This document shows positions 54,701 to 64,000 of a stretch of 64,000 nt of DNA, one piece after another. Position 1 is the stretch's first letter. Every line of letters begins with the position of its first letter. The stretch comes from Pyropia haitanensis. Its lineage: Eukaryota > Rhodophyta > Bangiophyceae > Bangiales > Bangiaceae. The translations under genes were made by a program, and so were the position numbers. Location of the stretch: NCBI GenBank assembly GCA_008729055.1, contig SDUX01000004.1, forward strand, positions 558,001-622,000, in the 5' to 3' direction. The notes beneath the pieces were generated by a model, which saw only the letters and a program-made list of their open reading frames with translations, made no database searches and was not told the DNA's origin.

Positions 54701-55025
54701 GGCGTCGCCAGCCACGCACTGGGGGGCCCGGCCGGCCACGGCGCCAACGAGCGCTGGTGGCCCGCGGCGCCCTCCGAGGCTGGTCCGCCACGGTGGCCAG
54801 CCGGTGGCGGGGGGGCCCGGCGGCGGCGGCGCGGCCGCCCCCGACAGCCGACCCGCCGCGGCCGCCGGCGCACGCGGTTGGCGGCACGCAGCGTGGCGCG
54901 CTGGGTCTGCACGGGGGGGGCAACCGCGAGGGGGCGCCCCCGCGTCAGCCCATCAGCGACGATCACCGCCGTTGAAACGCCCACCCGCGCGCCCACCGGG
55001 GTTCCCGCGTCTGCGGGGGCCCCCG
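51780..55025. repeat. Low-complexity GC block, no gene recognised
   Basis: Immediately upstream of the minus-strand gene starting at 51779. The + strand is G-run rich (runs of 15-20 G near 52190, 52512, 53480, 53637 and 53959) with GGC arrays and GGCC stretches (52802-52824). After 54.0 kb the sequence is less extreme. Frames are long on all strands because stops are rare; none is protein-like. Confidence 0.6.
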
Positions 55026-56684
55026 GCGCAGTGCACCTTGCACCAGGATCCACCTCAAAGCCTCTTCAAGGCCTGATCCGGGCGCAAATCGGGCCCGGAG
55101 GCTTGAAGACCCCCTCCTGAAAGCACCGTAGGGCACGATTCCTTGAAGTGATCTTGATAAACCTTGATATGAACGTCTTTGCGGACGTGAACGAGGACGT
55201 GCGAGGTACCACAAGGTGCGCCAGAGACAGAGCTATACAGAGACGTGAGAAAGAGCCTGCACCGAGAAGAGTTTGGCGTTTTATCAAGGAAATTCAAGCA
55301 AAATTCAACCGATCGATTAAGGGGGTCGCGTCCTGCTCTCCGCTTGAAGAGGTCGTGATCGCGCCTCTCTTAACCCAAGTACGTCACTCGGCACGGTTTT
55401 CGACCGCTCGTGTGCCGAAGCAGTCCGGGTTTATGCCCTTGATTCTGGGCACTTGCGAAGCTCAACGGAGTTGATCTCGAGTGATACACCCTGTATCTCG
55501 CTTGTTTGATGAGTCTCTGTGGACTGCTTCCATCAAATGGACAGCGAAGTACGCGACCGTGCAGTCTCTGATGCTCCTTCCCCGACGTTGGATGGGTTCA
55601 TTGATGCCGCAGCAGTCTGGCTACGGCATGCACTGCTGGCTCGGTCGGCGGAGTCACCTGAACCGGCACCAGCGTGCCGAGGACTGTGTCGCGTGCAGCT
55701 TCAGTGCACACTCGCCTACGTCTCTGCCCCCCCCCCCCCCACCTCCCCCCCCCCCCCCCAACCTTCTCCTCACGGACACCTGAGCATCTGCTTCGTAAAT
55801 TGTAGGCAACTGCTTCAGCTGCCACGCACTTGCCAGCACCAACGCCTACCCATGGCGCACCTCCTCCCCTGGCGCGACCGCGAATTTTCCGCTTCAACCC
55901 CCCCCCCCCCCCCCCCCTCGTCGTCCCGATGCCTTCCGGCCACGCCTCCTCCATTCCCAGACACCCCCTCCTGGCCGTCACGGACGCCCCTCATCGCTCA
56001 CCTCCTCCCCTGGCGCGTCCTCCTCTTCCCGCACCCACCCCCCGCCAAACTTCCCGGTCCCCATGCCTGCATGCGGCGCCCCTTTCTCTCGCCAAACCCC
56101 CTCCCCCCCCCAATCTTTCACTCCGCCCTATGCGCGGGGAAGTGGAGGGCGTCAGCGGTGAGGGTGGCTTCCCAAAAACGGAAAGCGGTCGTTTGCCACC
56201 GGAATGAACGGGATGAGAAGTGCGGGGGGGGCATACAGGACACGGGTGAATAGGCCGTGCGCGTGTGACGAACATCGTGTCGCTCGCTCTCTTGGCGATG
56301 CCCGAAGCACGTGGGACAGGCCAGGGTTGTGGCCGGGGCCGTGTCGCCTTGCTCGGTTCCGTCAGACGCCTCCAACCCGGGGGTTGGGACCTCTTGTCGG
56401 CCGCAATCGGGCAGAGGTTCTCGCGCCGATGGGGACTGACATGGAGAGTTAAGAAGAGTTGGAATGTACTGGGGCCCTCCTTAACGCACGCCTAGCTCGA
56501 CCTTAGTATCGTACTTCTTTGTATTGGCTACGCCACTAAGTGTGAAGATCGGACCTTAACTTGGCCGTGTCGCGGTGCGCGCGGCGCTTTGAAGAGGTAC
56601 CTCTTCAAGGAAATTCAAGGCTGTTTCAACGCCTTCCGGCTTGAAGAGGCTGTGAGGTGGATCCTGGTGCAAGGTGCACTGCGC
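55026..56684. mobile_element. Transposon-like element with 45-bp terminal inverted repeats
   Basis: The left end (55026-55070) and right end (56640-56684) are inverted copies of a 45-bp sequence starting 'gcgcagtgcaccttgcacca' with one mismatch. The interior of about 1.57 kb is clearly more AT-rich than its surroundings. Inside, 'tcaaggaaattcaag' occurs directly repeated at 55284-55298 and 56605-56619, and the word 'cttgaagagg' or its complement recurs near 55061, 55343, 56600 and 56640, with a palindrome 'ttgaagaggtacctcttcaa' near 56590-56609. The longest interior frame (+ 55148-55474, 108 residues) matches no transposase I know, so the element is probably non-autonomous. Target-site duplications are not obvious, so the exact ends are uncertain. 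Confidence 0.7.
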
Positions 56685-58520
56685 GGACGCTGCCAGCGTC
56701 CCCGCTGCCGGTATGCGTGCGCGGCGCCCACGTGGCTGCGTCTGCGAGACGGACGCGGCGGGGACAGCGCACCCCAGCTGGCGTGCAACGGGCGGCCGCG
56801 GGCGCTCCCGAGCGGCACGCGGATCCTGTTTGACTCCCGGGGGTCCCGCCGGGGAAACCGGGGTCGGCCCCGCCGGCGGGCCAAGACGCCCGCCGCGGGG
56901 GGCTTGTAGGAGACGACGACGGCCTGCTGCGCCCCCCCCTTCTCTCCCTGCGTCGGTCATCAGGCAGTATGGGCCGGCGCGACACGCGCGCGGCCGCCAC
57001 ACGGGCGGCGGCGACCCGGCTGGTGGTGCGTGACGGCGGCGACCCGGCTGGTGGTGCGCGTCGGCGGCGACCCGGCTGGTGGTGCACCGCGGCGGGAGGT
57101 GTGTGGTGGTGAGTACGGCGAACAGGGTCGCGCAAGGGCGAGAGGGTTCTCCCGGTGGGCGCGCGAGCGTGGTCATGGGGGGGCGCTCGCAGCCCAAGGC
57201 TGGCCCCGTGGCGGCCTGCGACCGCCGCCCCCGCGTGGGTGTTGTGTTGCCTGCGATTCCCGGCAGCGGTCGCGCAACGGGGAAACCGTGCCGTCGCCGC
57301 GCCGCCACCCGCGCTCGACGTACAGTACAGGAAAAGCACCCAGCGCTGGGAGAGGGAAAAGGTGCCGCCCAAGGGACTTCCGTATCGTTCCTGTCTTTTT
57401 TTGGTCGTGGCCGCGGTGGGCTTCCCCGCATGCCATGAGCCGCCCGATGCGTCGGCCGCCAAGGGTGTTGCCCGCCCCGCACAGGCCACGGCCGGTGGGG
57501 TGGCGCGCTCCGCCCACACCAGCACTGGCTGGGCGGCTCGGCCATAGGCGGCTCGGCGGACCCAGCCGTTTTGCGCGTCCCCCCGACGGAGCGGGCAGCC
57601 ACCGCGCCGGCGTTCGTGGCGCCGGTTCGCTGTTGTCGTTGCGGTAGCAACGCCCACTCGGGGCGCTGCGCTCGAACGGTACTCTCTAGACGCGGGGTGT
57701 CCCTGGACCATCCGCGTCGCTACACCCGTGCCGGTTTGTCGGCGGCCACCTTCCACCGCAGCTGCCACCATTGCCGGGCTGGTCGCGCCTGCTTGTGGCG
57801 ATGGCATGGGTGGGAAGAGCTCTCCCCAACGGCAGCCGCCACTGGCGGCACCCACGTGCACTCAACGTGCTTCCTGGTTGTCCGCGCTCGCGATGGTGGC
57901 TCACAAGGCAAACCTCCCGTCAGATTCCCCCAGTGACAGTAATGCTGTTGGGCTGGCACTTCGTCTCACTTTACCGTAGCTCCCCAACGCCAGCCCACAT
58001 CTGTGCGGGCTGCTTTAGCTCAAAAAGCGCAGACATGGAAAGGGACATGGAGGTAAGTGCGGAAGGTGGCGCTCGACTGTTGGTCCGGAAGGCAAGGGAA
58101 TGGCACCGTGTCACTACTGTGTCTCTGCCCAGTCAACACAGTTTTCACCAACGCATTCGCTCCCCCCGGCCGCTGCGTCAGAGGCCGTCCCCACACCCCC
58201 CAGCCCACGAACTGGTACCGTTCTTTGCAGCACTCCATCTCCCACGCCGTACGGTGCAACTGCTTCAGTCGCCTTCCACGCGCACCACCGTATCCGCTGG
58301 TGGCGCCAGCGCCGTGTCGGCAGGCGGGTGCCACGTCAGCGGTGGCGCGGGCGGTATGTCATCGACGCCGCCAGCTGCCGGCGTGTCGGCGCACGCGCCA
58401 GCGGCAGCGTCCTCGTCCGGCTTTGGCTTTCCCCTGCACATCCGCCACGGGTCGTGTTTCGCGTACAAGCGGCGGGACACCACAGCCAGACACAGGGGTG
58501 GACGGCATCCAGCCACAGAA
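56685..58520. other. Intergenic region with a short tandem repeat, no firm gene
   Basis: Contains three copies of a 28-bp repeat (57006-57089). A + strand frame at 57571-57936 has a Cys/His cluster, 'RCCRCGSNAHSGRC', loosely like a zinc knuckle, followed by 'SCHHCRAG', but nothing else supports a gene. Other frames are Arg/Pro-rich. Confidence 0.45.
57006..57089 (+). repeat. 28-bp tandem repeat, three copies
   Basis: The unit 'cggcggcgacccggctggtg' plus about eight variable bases starts at 57006, 57034 and 57062. It makes 'PAGSPP'-like protein repeats in the minus-strand frame, which explains that long frame without invoking a gene. Confidence 0.85.
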
Positions 58521-60227
58521 TTAGAGGAGAGGCAGAGCGCATGTGCGACGCGGACCGCTCGTCAGACAGCCTGCAATGGGCCACACGTTGGAGCAAAGGA
58601 AGCCTCCACACTCGCCGCACGGCCACAACGGCGGTGCATCCAAGCATACTGCGCCTCCCTCCTCCCGCCTTACCCTCACATCCAACCTCCGCGCCACACT
58701 GCCCTGACATCTACGCTTCGGTCCACACACCCTCCCCCTCCACCCGCTGCCTGCTCGGCACAAAGCCCGCTCCATGACGCACCAAATACGAAACGCGACA
58801 GCCGTGCCCATGGCCGCGGGTGCCAGCATCAGGATGGACACGGCCGACGCAGCCACCACGACGGGCTCGTCAAAATTCTCTCGGGCAAGGACAAAGCTCA
58901 GCGCGGGCGACTTGAACCCGCTCTCAAACGCCAGTGCGACCGCGACCGCATGGCGCTGCCGGATGACCCACCGGGCGACGACGTAGCCAATGGCAAAGCC
59001 CAGGGCGTGAAAGAGCGTCGTTGGCGCGAGCACGACTCGCCATGAGTCGCGGATCTCCTGCGCCGCGATGGAGGTGGTCCCAAGCACAATGACCAGTACC
59101 GAGGCGATGCCGAGCATGGGCAGCAGCGGCTCCACCGCCGTCACCACTCGCCCCGCCACTGCCTTGGTCGCCACCCCCACCGCCAGCGGCGCCAGCACCA
59201 GCCGTGCAGTGGATGAGGCGAGCCCGCCCGCGTCCACGTTCACCACCCCCGACAGGTAGATTTGGGAGAGGGCGGGGATGGCGCCCGTGGCGAGCAGAGA
59301 CGACGACAGCGTCATGAGCACGGACGCGCCAACGTCCCCCCACGCTAGGTACGTGCACAGGTTGGACGCCTGCCCCCCATTCACGCTGCCCATCAGCGTC
59401 AGGCCAGCGCGCAGCCCCGGGGACAGCCGAAAGATGTGGCCAAGCGTAAACGCCGACAGCGGCGCGACGCCATACTCGAGCACCAACGCCAGCAACACCA
59501 GCAGCGGCCGCTTGAGGGCGTTCGCCACGTCATCGAGCGTCAGCGTCAGCCCCATGGACAGCATCAGCAGCGCTAGGCACACCCGCACCCAGTCCCCCGT
59601 GATGGTCGACGCAAAGGGGCCCGGGTGGAAGAGCGCCCACATCCCCGCGCCCAGGCACAGAAAGGGTGACGCGAGCGTGAGCGCGGTGGAGGTGGCGGCG
59701 AGGGCGGCTGCAGCGGTGGCGCCGACGCGGGCAAGCGCCGCAGCCCGGCGGTCCTGTGCCGTTGCGCTTGGCGCGTCGCTGGAGGCGAGGCCTCCCTTGG
59801 CGCCTGCCTCGGCGTCCCCACCGTTGGCGCTGCTGCGGTCGTTGTCGCTGCCGTTGGGAGGTGCCGGCGCCAGCGCCGGCCGTGCCACGGTCGCCGCCGC
59901 GGCCGCCGTGGCGGCAGAGCCGTCGGCCGCGGCGGGCCGGCGGCTGCGCCACGCCCAGCGCCGCCAGCCGGCGGCCGCGCCCGTCCGGCAGGCGACCCCC
60001 GCACCGTCGCCCGCCAACGTGGGCGCGGCGGCGGCTACGCCGTCGCCCCCACCGCCGTGGGCGGCAGCGCTTGGCGCACACGCCGCGGGCGGTACCGTGG
60101 CGTCCATAGCGCCAGCCGGCGCGCGGCTCCCCCCCGCTCTCGGTGCCGCCGCAGACCCAGGGCCGCCGCTGCCGTCGCTGCCGCCGCCGCTGCCGCTCGT
60201 CGCTCCGCCGGCCGCCCCAGTATCCAT
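58521..60227 (-). CDS. BASS-family (bile acid:sodium symporter) transporter, probably plastid envelope
   Basis: 568 residues from the ATG at 60227. Residues 1-165 are Ala/Gly/Ser-rich without hydrophobic segments, consistent with a transit peptide plus linker. The transporter domain (about 165-485) has the BASS pattern: 'LSMGLTLTLDDVANALKRP' (about 223-241), 'NGGQASNLCTYLAWGD' (283-298) with the crossover motif that helps bind Na+, and 'FESGFKSPALSFVLARENF' (434-452) with the second ion-site motif. About nine to ten helices can be counted. Plant relatives move pyruvate, glucosinolate precursors or other organic anions with Na+ across the plastid envelope; the substrate here is not predictable. 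The final 80 residues after 'AVAFRIW' are Cys/Arg-rich and unlike the family, so the true C-terminus may be spliced or end sooner (a possible donor 'c|gtattt' lies near 58788). Confidence 0.82.
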   Translation of the reverse strand: MDTGAAGGATSGSGGGSDGSGGPGSAAAPRAGGSRAPAGAMDATVPPAACAPSAAAHGGGGDGVAAAAPTLAGDGAGVACRTGAAAGWRRWAWRSRRPAAADGSAATAAAAATVARPALAPAPPNGSDNDRSSANGGDAEAGAKGGLASSDAPSATAQDRRAAALARVGATAAAALAATSTALTLASPFLCLGAGMWALFHPGPFASTITGDWVRVCLALLMLSMGLTLTLDDVANALKRPLLVLLALVLEYGVAPLSAFTLGHIFRLSPGLRAGLTLMGSVNGGQASNLCTYLAWGDVGASVLMTLSSSLLATGAIPALSQIYLSGVVNVDAGGLASSTARLVLAPLAVGVATKAVAGRVVTAVEPLLPMLGIASVLVIVLGTTSIAAQEIRDSWRVVLAPTTLFHALGFAIGYVVARWVIRQRHAVAVALAFESGFKSPALSFVLARENFDEPVVVAASAVSILMLAPAAMGTAVAFRIWCVMERALCRAGSGWRGRVCGPKRRCQGSVARRLDVRVRREEGGAVCLDAPPLWPCGECGGFLCSNVWPIAGCLTSGPRRTCALPLL

Positions 60228-60672
60228 CGTTCTTCCCGACCGCCGCGCACACGGACACGGGCGGCGGTGGGCAACAGCCACCCCCCTCCCCCCCCCGCAA
60301 GCCCCCGCGCGCTAGCGTAGCGTTGAAACGCCCAAAGTGCCCCCCCCACCGGTGGCCGGCAGCCGGCGCGCAAGGCGAGGGGTGATGGCCGCCGGCCCAG
60401 CTGGCAGAGGAGGTACACGCGCGGCGCCGACGCGCGGCACCGCCTCCCCGTCCCGGCGGCGGCGGCGGCAGCGGCATCGGCGGTGCCACCGTCGCTACCC
60501 ACTGATGCGCGCACGGCAGCGCTTTTGCAGAGCGCGGCCGCGCCATCGTGCGCTCGTGGGGCGAGATATCGATATGTAAAGTCCGCTTGGCAACGACGCT
60601 ACACACCCCCCCCCCGCGCCAGCCTGCTCATGTGGTGGGGGCCAGCTAGCCCGGTGGCACCAGCGCCAGCGC
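60228..60672. other. Short GC-rich intergenic stretch
   Basis: Upstream region of the BASS gene. A C run lies at 60605-60613. No gene seen. Confidence 0.5.
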
Positions 60673-63600
60673 CTACTTCGCCTCGGACCAGCCCCACCGG
60701 GGCGTCGTCGGTGTTGGTCCCGCGGCCCAGATTTCCTGCCCAGCCCAGCTGCGGGTGCCAACGCAGACCGCCCAGCAGCGCCGCCCGTTGGCGGGCTCGC
60801 AATCTGCCGGCCGCGCCGTCGGCCGCGCGGCGCGGATTGGTGGGCCAACGCCGACGCCTCTGAATGATGCCCTCGCGTCGGCCCCACTGGCGTCGCCAGT
60901 CGGGAGGTCCTTCCCCCCACCGTCACAGACGGTGCCGAGGCCGCCGCCGCACCCAGAAGCACCACCGGGAAGAGCGGTCAGCTGCAAGGGAGTAGGGCCG
61001 GCGGCGGCAGATCCTCGTGGGTCGGGCAAATTGGGCACCCCTTCCTGCCCGACGGCGCCGACACCATCGACGTCCTCCCAAAGCACGACGCAGTCGTACA
61101 CCCTCCGCTCGGGGGCGTCCCCCATCCCCCCCACCCGGTGCAGCGGCGTGACGTAGTCACCGCCCGCATGGCCACCCCATCCACCGCCGCCGCGACGGTT
61201 GTCCGCGGCAGCGGCGAGCGGGCGTAGACCGACTCCGCGCCGGCGGCCGCCCTCCGCGGCCGGCGCAGCGGCAACGACCGACGCGGCGGCGGCGGCGCCG
61301 CCCGCCGCGGCGGCCGCCCCCACGCCGGTGCCGTCGCCCATCACCAGCCGCCCCCGCAGCCGCCGCAAGTCGGCGCGGAGCGCGTCGACGGCGGCGCAAT
61401 CGACCCCTCCCCGTGCCAAGGCGGGCGACGCCGGCGAGCCGCGCCATCGCCACCGCGAGCGCCCGGCTGCCGCCGCCCTGCGCGGCGAGGGCGACCGCCG
61501 CGACCGCCGCCGCGCCGTTCGGCGCATCAACGAGCACCACAAGCACGCGGCGCCCGTTGAGCAGCGTTGCTGCCGCGGCGGCGGTGCAACAGTCCACGCC
61601 CGCCGCGGCGGCGATTAACACCGCCGGCGGCGATTAACACCGCCTGCGGCGTGCGGCCGAGCCCTCTCCCCGCAGCACCAAGCAGCGCTGCATCAACGCC
61701 GCCACCGCCCACCGACCCGCCATCGGCGACAGCCATTGAGGCGGTAAGGGCAGCAAGCGCGCCCAGGCTGCCGCCCGCTACGGCGAGCAGCCGCGCGCGT
61801 TGGCGACGCCCGCCGCCACGGCGGGCACGGCGGCGGTGGCGAGCAGGTACGGTTGGCAGCGACGCGGCGGTGGCGGCGGGGCCCGCCGCGACCACCGCCT
61901 GCGATGCGTCCTCGGCGGCGAGAGTCGTCGCACCCAGCACGCGGTGGGCAAATGGGGTCCCCCCGCTCCCTTCCCCCCGCCGCCGCCGCCACGTTGGCTG
62001 CCGAGGCCACAACCAGCACCAGAACCACCAATAACGGCTACGCCCTCCCCCGTCGCTCACCCCCCCCGCCCCCCCCCCTCCGCCGGCGGGGGGAGGACTG
62101 GCGCAGGCCAAGAGGGAGGGGGGACAAGACGCCGCCGCAGCCGCCGCTGTCACCGCCGCCGTTGCCTTCGCCGACGCGACAGGAACCGGGGGCGGGGGGG
62201 ACGCCATTCGCAACAGCGTGAGGCAGGATGGCCGCCGCGAGCGATCCACGGTGGTCGCCCACCGCGGGCGCTGAGGCGGCGCTGCACCCCGCGTAGAGCG
62301 CGCGGCGTGACCGCTGCCGCCGCCGCCGCCGCAGGCGTCACGGCCGCGCCGCCAGAGGGGGCGTCGGTGGCAGCGGGGGCACAGGCCTCGGCGGCGGGGA
62401 AGCGCCCGCCGCCGACGCAACGGTGAGTACTGACGCGTCGGCAACGGGGTTGAGCCACTGCCGCAAACGAAGCGGCGACGTCGGCCTGTTGAGGCTATCG
62501 CCGCGGCGGCCAATGTGAACGCCGCCGCCAGCGCCGCCGATGCCGCCATTGCTGTGCCGCCCAACACCGGCGGCAGCACCGCCCCCAACACCGCCGTCTG
62601 GCTGCGGCGACGGCGACGTCGAACAACGAGGCCGCTGCTGCGCGTGATGGTGGGGGTCACCGCGGTCGTTGAAGCCACCACCGCCGCCACAAGCGCGCCC
62701 AAAACCCCGCCGGCGCCTGATAGCTGCCACCCCGCACTCCCCAGCAGCAGCTCCGCCCCCGCCAGCACCAGCGCCACCCCCCTGCCACCAGCCCCATCAA
62801 ATCCCTGCAGCTGCCACGGCCACCCACCTGCCGCTGACCCACCAACGCCTCCCAGGGGCCACGCCACGCCCCGCCCATCGGTCGCCAGCGCCTCAGTAGC
62901 AGCCGCCTGCCCCAGCCGCAACCCCGTGTCCGTTAAGAGCCGCGCTGCTCCCCAGCTCGCAGCTGTGCCAACCCCCCGCCAGCAACTGTCCTCCCTCAAC
63001 CGCAGCGGCGCCGCCCCACCAATAGCAGCCACACTATCCCCCCGCCAGCAGCGCCTCCGTCGCCACCGCCCAACCGGGCACCCCTTCCCCGCGAGCAGCC
63101 GCCACGCCCCCAGCAGCAGCCGCCACGCCCCCGCCTCTGGCCGAACCGCCCCATCCAGCACCCGATGCCCCCCAGTCAGCGGCCGCTGTGCTCCAACACT
63201 AGAAACTGCCCCACCACATCCCCGGACGGCTGCGCCCGGCCCCATGCAGCGGCAGCCGCCCCCCTACCAGGAGCCGCGCCGCCTCCCCGCCAGCAAGCGG
63301 CCGCTCCCAATCTAGCCGCTCGCCGCCGACAGCTGGGTGCGGGAGGGAAGCCGCCCGGGGGGAGAAGAGGGAGAGAGGCTGTCAGCACCCAGCCGGCGCC
63401 CGCGCGCACGACCACGACTACGGTCACCTCGTCAGCCAGCCCGGCGCGTGCCGCCGCGTCCGCAGCCGCTGTCACCGACAACACCATGCGCACACTCACA
63501 TCGCTGACTAGCGGCCGCCTAGATAGCTCCACCGCGGATTCCGCGGCGGCCGCCGCTACCGCCCCCTCCGTCGCATACGGGTAGCTTGCAGTGGTGCCAG

Positions 63601-64000
63601 CCTCGTCGGGGGTGGCCTCGTGCCTCTCCCCCCCCCAAACCTCAGATCCACCCCCGGCGGGCCTGGCGCCCCCATCGCCCGCCCCCCCAGCCGCCGCCAC
63701 GTCGCGTTGGCGGCAAGGAGGTCCACCTCCGTCACCTTCCCCGCCGAGAAGCCGTCAACGCCATCACCTACGACTCGCCTCCCTCCCCCAAGCGACGCCA
63801 CCTACACAGCACAACCTACCCAAGAAATGGCCATCAACCTCCCCCCCCGCCACCGTAACCACCGCCTCAAAACACACCGTCGCCGCCGCCAAAGTCGCGT
63901 TCTGGTCAAAACACGGTCCCCACCGCTGCCACCGAACCAGCCCCCCCCACCCAAAAAGTCACCACCCCCCCTCCCACCCAACCGTGACGTCGCCGCCGCT
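60673..64000 (-). CDS. Unresolved minus-strand protein-coding locus, runs off the right edge
   Basis: Several minus-strand blocks look coding, but in different frames. Near the window end: 'NATLAAATVCFEAVVTVAGG' then 'EVDGHFLGRL' (about 63910-63815). Within 63176-63700: 'ERHEATPDEAGTTASYPYAT' and 'VRMVLSVTAAADAAARAGLA'. Within 61527-63245: Ala/Gly/Leu-rich, weakly hydrophobic sequence ('ALVLAGAELLLGSAGW', 'GALVAAVVASTTAV'). Within 61400-61621: 'NGRRVLVVLVDAPNGAAAVA'. Within 60673-61542: 'GDYVTPLHRVGGMGDAPERR' and 'VYDCVVLWEDVDG', with a stop at 60673. One large gene with introns or homopolymer indels could explain the frame changes; two genes are also possible. Nothing matches a family I can name. 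The N-terminus lies beyond 64000. Confidence 0.35.

Noticed and set aside
55148..55474. 108-codon frame inside the TIR element as a transposase
   Set aside because: Too short and without a DDE/D-like pattern or DNA-binding motif that I can see.
1..64000. CRISPR arrays, bacterial operons, riboswitches, 5S rRNA
   Set aside because: None found; the window is eukaryotic nuclear DNA, and no regularly spaced repeats with unique spacers or 5S-like sequence were seen.

Overview
This is nuclear DNA of a eukaryote, most likely a bangialean red alga (Porphyra/Pyropia/Bangia group). That assignment is inferred, not proven. It rests on four things visible here: an rDNA unit with group I introns at SSU positions S516 and S1506, the first encoding a His-Cys box homing endonuclease (a known Bangiales pattern); very GC-rich, almost intron-free genes outside the rDNA; an NADPH oxidase with extra membrane helices inserted in its NADPH-binding domain (the red-algal Rboh architecture); and a GT2 beta-glycan synthase of the matrix-polysaccharide type.

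Layout. 1-10731 is one rDNA unit on the + strand: spacer with poly-A/poly-T hairpins (1-3227), 18S (3228-6646) split by two group I introns, ITS1, 5.8S (6970-7126), ITS2, and a 28S that starts at about 7751, carries a third group I intron (10226-10706), and stops abruptly at 10731, about 25 nt into the exon after that intron. The rest of the LSU is absent. A short inverted-repeat region (10819-11608) lies just beyond the break.

From 11.8 kb on there are dispersed genes: a gamma-carbonic-anhydrase-like complex I subunit (-, 11797-12669); Rboh NADPH oxidase (+, 16529-21279, frame broken at a 16-G run); an SRPBCC/START-like protein (+, 24382-24861); a putative secreted or organellar protein (-, 25200-26360); a putative plastid protein broken at a 15-C run (+, 28683-29305); a possible spliced membrane-protein locus (-, 29.65-30.79 kb); a trypsin-fold pseudoprotease (-, 31328-32287); a multipass membrane protein (-, 34118-35545); CHMP1/Vps46 of ESCRT-III (+, two exons, 37043-37983); a GT2 synthase (-, two exons, 39229-40904); tRNA-Gly(GCC) (+, 43997-44067); an ORF broken by an in-frame TAG (+, 46435-47640); a low-complexity protein with a possible hemerythrin-like segment (-, 49179-51779); a transposon-like element with 45-bp terminal inverted repeats (55026-56684); a plastid-type BASS transporter (-, 58521-60227); and an unresolved minus-strand locus running off the right edge.

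There are no operons and the genes are not functionally linked. Several kilobases of extreme low-complexity GC sequence (poly-C/poly-G runs, GGC/CCG arrays) lie directly upstream of Rboh, the GT2 gene and the 49-52 kb gene. Long reading frames there and on strands opposite real genes are composition artefacts and are not listed. Gene models were built by eye; introns were called only where splice sites and protein continuity agreed.
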